A stretch of DNA of 34,941 nucleotides from Hyphomicrobiales bacterium (GTDB lineage Bacteria; Pseudomonadota; Alphaproteobacteria; Rhizobiales; Methyloligellaceae), in the NCBI GenBank assembly GCA_003228955.1, contig QIGN01000043.1, forward strand, positions 1 to 34,941. Reading direction: 5' to 3'. Both the position numbers and the translations under genes were made by a program. The notes under the pieces are model-generated. The model did no database searches. It had not been told where the DNA came from and saw only the letters and a program-made list of their open reading frames with translations. Below, one piece after another: positions 30,095 through 34,941 of the stretch. Every line of letters begins with the position of its first letter. The first letter of the stretch is position 1.

Positions 30095-31413
30095 ATGACC
30101 GCCCTCAAACAATTCGTCGACGTTCTGGAGAAAACCCAGTGGTGGCCGGCAGAGGAGCTCGCTGCCTATCAGCGCAAGCCGCTCGGGAAAGTGCTTCGCC
30201 ACGCCTATGAAACCGTTCCCTTTTACCGGGACCGGCTGGCGGTGCTGTTTCGTAAGGATGGATCGATCGACTGGGATCGGTGGGGCGAAGTTCCATTGAT
30301 GTCAACCCGGAACAGCTTCAATGTGCTGATATTCCAGAGCGCCATGGCAAAATTAACAGCGTTTTTTCCTCCGGTTCCACGGGCAAGCCCACAGAGATAT
30401 GGAAAACAGCGTTTGCGCGACTCGCCGACGCTGCCATCTGGGAGCGAAGCGTTGATTGGCACCAAATCGATTGTGCCCGAAAGCTTGGCTCGATCCGCTC
30501 TCAACCGGCCGGCGTCGCTGTGTATCCGGAAGGTCTGCATGAGGCTGTTTGGCCCAACTTTGTCGATGACCCCACCGGAAAAGGCCCGCATGTCCTACTC
30601 AACATCAATACACCGATCCACCAGCAGGCCGAATGGCTAGGCCGCGAGATGCCAGACTATCTGCTGACCTATCCGAGCAATGCGGCCGCCCTGGCAGCCT
30701 TCATTGCGGATGATCCGAAACTGGGTCCCCATTTTCCTCTGAAAGGCATCTGGACGGGCGGCGAGATCCTCCTCGACGATGTCCGGACGCTATGCGCGGA
30801 AGTCTTCCGCACGGAGATCGTGGATTGGTACAATGCGCATGAGAGTGGTCCACTCGCGATCCAGTGCAGCCATTATCCGCATTACCATGTTCAGAGCGAA
30901 ATTATACTGATCGAGATACTGAGCCGTGAAAACATCCCATGTAAGCCCAATGAGCTGGGACGTGTCGTCGCGACACCGCTCTATAATTTTGCCACACCGC
31001 TCATCCGATACGATATGAACGATCATGCCATGGTCGGCGAACCATGTGCCTGCGAACGCGGCTTACCAGTGTTGACGCGAGTGGTAGGGCGCTCGAGAAA
31101 CCTGTTCCGCTTCCCGGACGGCACGTCGCTCCAGCCTAATTTCAGAACGCGGACATTCGCCGAGCATCTGAAACCGAGGCAATGGCAGGTGGCTCAAACG
31201 GGGCCGTTGGAAATCGAAGTCCGGCTCGTTGCGTCAAATGCTAAAATCAAAATGGACACCGAAGGAATGACCGCCTACATCCAAAAATTGCTTCGGTCGG
31301 ACCTCACGGTCAAATATCGTTTCATGTCAGAAATTCCACTCTCACCGGGTGGCAAGCACGAAGACTATCTGTGTGAACTGACGGACACGGACGACATAGA
31401 GAGCAGCCCCTAA
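30095..31413 (+). pseudogene. PaaK/CapK-type adenylate-forming enzyme, frameshifted
   Basis: Two frames together make one family member. From ATG 30095, the first reads LRHAYETVPFYRDRLAV and WGEVPLMS, the normal N-terminus. The second, open from 30256, continues with VNPEQLQCADIPERHGK, the AMP-binding loop VFSSGSTGKPTEIWKT, YLLTYPSNAAALAAF, GIWTGGEILLDD and RVVGRSRNLFRFPDG to 31413. The shift, near 30290-30305, fits loss of one base (or 3n+1) relative to an intact gene. The second frame alone lacks the N-terminus. Members activate an acid as acyl-AMP/CoA. G+C is lower here than around it, which suggests transfer; a sequencing error is the alternative. Confidence 0.75.
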
Positions 31414-31484
31414 CCCTGAAAATCCAATACATTTGCGAGCGGGGATTGTGCTCTTGATACCCGATTGACCCGGTTGGAAAATGA

Positions 31485-32279
31485 TTATGCAGGGGGCATG
31501 GGTGGGGGAACAACGACCGGAGCCACCTCAACAATCTCATCCAGATCCGGCGTAACCGTGAAAGGATCGTCTTCCCGGTGGCGGCGGATGAGCGACTTGC
31601 TCTCGCCGAAATAAACCCTCAGGCCGGCCCAGGCGGCGCGATAGTCGTTCTCGCCAAAACGCACCTCGCCGAAAAGCGAATATCCGCGCCGGCCGTCGCC
31701 CCAACTCATCTGCTGCTCCAGCCCGGCAAACCCGGCTGTTCCGACACCGCGTATCGTGCCATCGCGCCAGTCGGTGCGGCGCGCACCGGCATAGAGGCGC
31801 GTATTGTCGGACGTATAATAAGCAAATGTTCCAGACGCGAACACCCCGCCGTCGGTACTGGCCTCATCCCAGCCAAGCATGCCTTCGAGCGAAATGCGGT
31901 TCAGATAGAGCTGCCCTTCACCGCCAATCCGGTACATGTCGGCCGAATCGACGCTCAACGCCGAACCATAAAGGCCAAGCAAACCCTTGCTTGGATCGCG
32001 CCAGAAAAGGTGCGCCGCGCCCTGAACAACAGTATCATCGACACGTCCAACCTGGCCGACCAGTCCATCGACCTGCAACCCGAAGGCCTGACCGACGGGC
32101 ATGGTATAACTGGCCTCGCCGAATATGAGCCCGCCATCATCGTCACCGCCGCCAAAGACCGCGATCTTGCCATTGGGCGCGGAAACAGCAGGGCCCCCGA
32201 GCGGCGCATGCCCATCCGCCAAGGCGGGAGACGCAGCCAAAAGAGCGACCGCCGAAACAGATAGGAAAAAACGATTCAT
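31485..32279 (-). CDS. Outer-membrane beta-barrel-like protein
   Basis: The 264-residue protein has a signal peptide (FLSVSAVALLAASPALA, cut before DG). It then shows alternating amphipathic strands typical of a small barrel (GGLIFGEASYTMPVGQAF, GLQVDGLVGQVG, GTFAYYTSDNTRLYAGARR, YSLFGEVRFGENDYRAAWAG) and a proline-rich tail ending PVVVPPPMPP, which is not a normal barrel end. The last strands are followed by ~35 residues. Start 32279 has AGGG upstream; an ATG 18 bases earlier is possible. Transport or adhesion function is not known. Confidence 0.75.
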   Translation of the reverse strand: MNRFFLSVSAVALLAASPALADGHAPLGGPAVSAPNGKIAVFGGGDDDGGLIFGEASYTMPVGQAFGLQVDGLVGQVGRVDDTVVQGAAHLFWRDPSKGLLGLYGSALSVDSADMYRIGGEGQLYLNRISLEGMLGWDEASTDGGVFASGTFAYYTSDNTRLYAGARRTDWRDGTIRGVGTAGFAGLEQQMSWGDGRRGYSLFGEVRFGENDYRAAWAGLRVYFGESKSLIRRHREDDPFTVTPDLDEIVEVAPVVVPPPMPPA

Positions 32280-32405
32280 GTGACGCACCCTGTTCATTTG
32301 GCGGGCTGAGTTTCATCCCTCAGCTTCACAACTCAAAAGTTGGTTTCAATTATACCCCGCATCAATATGCTGGCGTAGTATAAAACAGCAGGAAATAAGC
32401 GTTTT

Positions 32406-32422
32406 TTGGTTCATGTGACCAA
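32406..32422. promoter_or_regulatory. Inverted repeat in the gap before the dehydratase
   Basis: TTGGT and ACCAA flank seven bases (TCATGTG), about 80 bases before the dehydratase start. It could be an operator for a sugar-acid regulator, but no regulator gene is nearby and five-base arms occur by chance. Confidence 0.3.
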
Positions 32423-32503
32423 ATTACAACAATTGTACACGCTATGGTTGCGGCAAGTCCCAAGTGGTCTTTGATATCAAGATATTAGTATTGGAGGAAT
32501 GCA

Positions 32504-34207
32504 GTGGTGGCGGGCAAAAAACGGGGCTTTTCGAGCAAGCTCCCCAGCTACGGAGACGCGGAATTCTCAAAGTACCTCAGGACGGTGTTCCTGAAATCCA
32601 TGGGTTACAGTGATGATTCTCTCAATCGGCCCATCGTCGGCATCGCCAACACCTATTCCGCCTATAATTCGTGCCACGCCACCGTGCCAACCCTCATCGA
32701 AGCCATCAAACGCGGCGTCATGCTGGCCGGCGGGCTACCGTTTGAGTTCCCGGTCATTTCCCTGCATGAGTCCTTCTGCGCCCCGACATCGATGTATCTG
32801 CGCAACCTCATGTCCATGGACACCGAGGAAATGATCCGCGCGCAGCCGATGGACGCGGTCGTGCTTGTCGGCGGCTGCGACAAGACCGTGCCGGCATTGC
32901 TCATGGGCGCCGCCAGCGCGGGCGCACCAGCCATTCTCGAGGTCACCGGACCGATGCTGACCGGCTCATACCGGGGCCAGCGCGTCGGCGCCTGCACCGA
33001 CTGCCGAAGTTTCTGGGGGCGCTACCGGGCGGGTGAAATTACGCAAGAGCAACTGCCCGAGATCACCGACCAGCTTGGCCCGACGCCCGGCACCTGCATG
33101 GTGATGGGCACCGCCAGCACCATGGCCCTCCTTTCCGAAGCGCTGGGTGTGATGCTGCCCGGCGGCGCGACCATTCCGGCCGTTCAGTCGCAGCGCCTGC
33201 GCCACGCCGAGCAGACCGGCGCGCAGGCTGTCACACTCGCAAAGTCAGGGCTGACCCTCGACAAGATCATGAGCCGCCAAGCGGTTGAGAACGCGATCCG
33301 CGTGCTGCTGGCCATCGGCGGCTCGACCAACGCCCTGATACATCTGACAGCCATGGCCGGACGGCTCGGTATCGGGGTTTCACTGGACCGGGTGGACGAA
33401 CTGGCGCGTGAAACGCCGGTCATTGTCGATCTGAAACCGACCGGTGAACATTACATGCAGGAGCTGCATGAGGCCGGCGGCTTCGCCACCATATTGCGCA
33501 TCCTCGCGCCCCTGCTCGATCTGGAGCAAAAGACGGTCACGGGAAAATCCTTAAGCGAAATCCTCAAGGCCGTGCCCGAATGGCCGCAGAATATTGTGCG
33601 CCCCCTCGACAACCCGATTTGCGCGGAGGGAGGGCTGGCGATATTGAGGGGAAACCTTGCGCCCGGCGGCGCGGTCATCAAGCAAAGCGCCGCATCGGCG
33701 GAACTGCGCAACCATACGGGCCGCGCGATCGTCTTTGAGTCGGTGGAAGATCTGGCAAGACGCATCGATGATCCCGATCTCGATGTCACGCAGGACGATA
33801 TCCTGGTAATGCGCAATGCCGGACCTGTCGGCGCCCCCGGAATGCCGGAAGCAGGCTATCTGCCCATTCCGAAGAAACTGGCGCAGGCCGGGGTCACGGA
33901 CATGGTGCGAATCTCCGATGCGCGCATGAGCGGAACGGCCTATGGCTCGATCGTCCTGCATGTCACGCCCGAAGCCGCCATCGGCGGGCCGCTTTCCCTC
34001 ATTGAAACCGGCGACCGGATCACACTGGATATCCCGAACCGCCGCCTTGAGGTGGATTTGAGCGACAGGACCATCAGCGCACGGACAGCCGCAAACTTGA
34101 AAAAACCGGCCCGCCAGGCGCCGGAGCGCGGATACGCCAGGCTCTTCGATCAGAGCATATTGCAGGCGGACAAGGGCTGCGATTTCGATTTTTTGACTGG
34201 AAAATAG
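32504..34207 (+). CDS. IlvD/Edd-family sugar-acid dehydratase (arabonate/xylonate type)
   Basis: The 567-residue protein is a [2Fe-2S] dehydratase. Cysteines C57 (YNSCHAT), C125 (GGCDKTVP) and C198 (PGTCMVMGTAS) match the spacing of the cluster ligands of pentonate dehydratases. The GACTDC pair at 164-167 and DARMSGTAYGS near the end are also family features. MVMGTAS rather than the GGMYTA of true IlvD points to a sugar-acid substrate (arabonate, xylonate or similar), giving a 2-keto-3-deoxy acid. It starts at GTG 32504 with GGAGG six bases upstream. No sugar transporter or aldolase is adjacent in this window. Confidence 0.88.
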   Translation: MVAGKKRGFSSKLPSYGDAEFSKYLRTVFLKSMGYSDDSLNRPIVGIANTYSAYNSCHATVPTLIEAIKRGVMLAGGLPFEFPVISLHESFCAPTSMYLRNLMSMDTEEMIRAQPMDAVVLVGGCDKTVPALLMGAASAGAPAILEVTGPMLTGSYRGQRVGACTDCRSFWGRYRAGEITQEQLPEITDQLGPTPGTCMVMGTASTMALLSEALGVMLPGGATIPAVQSQRLRHAEQTGAQAVTLAKSGLTLDKIMSRQAVENAIRVLLAIGGSTNALIHLTAMAGRLGIGVSLDRVDELARETPVIVDLKPTGEHYMQELHEAGGFATILRILAPLLDLEQKTVTGKSLSEILKAVPEWPQNIVRPLDNPICAEGGLAILRGNLAPGGAVIKQSAASAELRNHTGRAIVFESVEDLARRIDDPDLDVTQDDILVMRNAGPVGAPGMPEAGYLPIPKKLAQAGVTDMVRISDARMSGTAYGSIVLHVTPEAAIGGPLSLIETGDRITLDIPNRRLEVDLSDRTISARTAANLKKPARQAPERGYARLFDQSILQADKGCDFDFLTGK

Positions 34208-34352
34208 ATAGCTTCCGGCGTTTTTCTCATCTGTGTTGGATCGGCCACAGGACGCAACAAAAATCACGCTTTGCTGCTCTTGAATATGGCTCTTCATGTG
34301 CTCAGACATTAGTATCCCGCGAGTTTGATGTTTGCGGGGGGGATAGTAGTAG

Positions 34353-34664
34353 ATGCGAGCGTTACGGGGTTTATTGGCAGTTTCGGCGATAGGCTTTTCC
34401 GCCATCGTGGTGATGACGCCGGTTCCGGCGGAGGCCAAATGCGTGTGGTTCAAGGCCTCCCACAACGGGACAGACTTCTTTTATTCCGACGGCGCGGCCG
34501 GAACGGCGGAATGGAAGTTGATGGACATGATCAACCAGTGGAAAGCGGCCAAAGGAATAAAAAAGGTGCGCATTCGCAAATCCAAAACCAAATGCGGCGG
34601 CTGGTTCATAAAATACATGCTGCCGCACAAAAACTGCGTCGCGAAGGCGCGGGTCTGTTACTAG
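34353..34664 (+). CDS. Small secreted basic protein, first of a tandem pair
   Basis: The 103-residue product has a signal peptide (LLAVSAIGFSAIVVMTPVPA, cut near AEA) and a mature part with cysteines at 30, 81, 95 and 102 and many Lys/Arg, suggesting two disulphides. The motif KASHNGTDFFY, followed by a helical middle and GIKKVRIRKSK, is shared with the next gene. I do not recognise the family. A GGGGGG run lies about ten bases upstream of the ATG. Confidence 0.75.
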   Translation: MRALRGLLAVSAIGFSAIVVMTPVPAEAKCVWFKASHNGTDFFYSDGAAGTAEWKLMDMINQWKAAKGIKKVRIRKSKTKCGGWFIKYMLPHKNCVAKARVCY

Positions 34665-34711
34665 GCGACAGGCCGCGCGAGGTCCCTCTCACGTTAATGG
34701 AAGCACAGGAA

Positions 34712-34941
34712 ATGCGTAAAACCTGGATTTTGTCCGCCACTTTTGTTGCCGGATTCGCTGCTTTTACCGCTCTCCTGCCTGATCGGGCCGAGGCAAAATG
34801 CAAAATCTTTGAAGCAAGCCACAACGGGACTGATTTGTTTTATGAAACCGGGACCGAGGGAACCGTGAAAAACAAACTCCTCTGGTATATCGAGCAGTGG
34901 CAGAAGGAAAAGGGCATCAAACGCGTGCGCATCGGCAAGAT
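34712..34941 (+). CDS. Small secreted protein, second of a tandem pair, cut by the window end
   Basis: From ATG 34712 the frame is open to the end of the window (76 full codons). It has a signal peptide (ILSATFVAGFAAFTALL, cut near AEA), then AKCKIFEASHNGTDLFYETG and GIKRVRIGK, aligning position for position with the previous gene, including C30. The 3' end is missing. An ATG 15 bases earlier is in frame and could be the start. The ribosome site is poor for both. Confidence 0.72.
   Translation, partial: MRKTWILSATFVAGFAAFTALLPDRAEAKCKIFEASHNGTDLFYETGTEGTVKNKLLWYIEQWQKEKGIKRVRIGK

Overview
The window is a gene-dense, mostly high-GC chromosomal segment of an alphaproteobacterium. Markers pointing there are a Usg-family gene near a CCA tRNA nucleotidyltransferase / DUF6111 / CoA-pyrophosphatase cluster, a DUF2853 gene, two divergent bactofilins, and a MoxR-DUF58-DUF4159 operon. 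The genus cannot be fixed from sequence alone; Hyphomicrobiales or a related order is the best guess. No rRNA, tRNA, CRISPR array, transposase or prophage was recognised.

Layout. 1-2.1 kb: the 3' end of a D-aminoacylase-like gene, a nested inverted repeat (364-636) that contains its stop codon and abuts hemF, then a DUF2853 gene with a terminator. 2.1-5.2 kb: two divergent bactofilins, a DsbA-fold isomerase/kappa-GST-like protein and a fatty acid desaturase. 5.3-8.2 kb (-): a lower-GC, translationally coupled operon for a three-subunit flavin/[2Fe-2S] dehydrogenase of the HcnABC/opine oxidase type. 8.3-9.3 kb: a BLUF blue-light sensor and a secreted chagasin-like protein. 9.3-12.2 kb (-): Usg, a small membrane protein, CCA-adding enzyme, DUF6111 and a CoA-type Nudix hydrolase, largely coupled by ATGA overlaps. 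12.4-19.4 kb (+): MoxR ATPase, DUF58, a BatA/DUF4159 protein and a VWA-like membrane protein, with a perfect 33-bp-arm palindrome between the last two. 19.4-22.9 kb: a GNAT enzyme, then wrbA, a class Ic aminotransferase and a glutathionyl-hydroquinone reductase in one tight operon.

22.9-26.1 kb is the most unusual part. A DUF6502 protein with an HTH-like segment and a DUF5666 lipoprotein run leftward. A secreted protein made of four ~45-residue repeats, each with two NPPGPRGG motifs, runs rightward. The 189-bp divergent region between them holds three copies of a TGGGAW-N3-WTCCCA palindrome. One copy fills the 17-bp spacer of a near-consensus promoter, which suggests a self-contained, auto-regulated, envelope-directed system.

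26.1-34.9 kb: a Nudix hydrolase, a metallophosphoesterase, two unknown membrane proteins, an antibiotic-biosynthesis-monooxygenase-fold protein, a frameshifted PaaK/CapK-type adenylate-forming gene, an outer-membrane barrel candidate, an IlvD/Edd sugar-acid dehydratase, and two tandem paralogous small secreted proteins, the second cut by the window edge.
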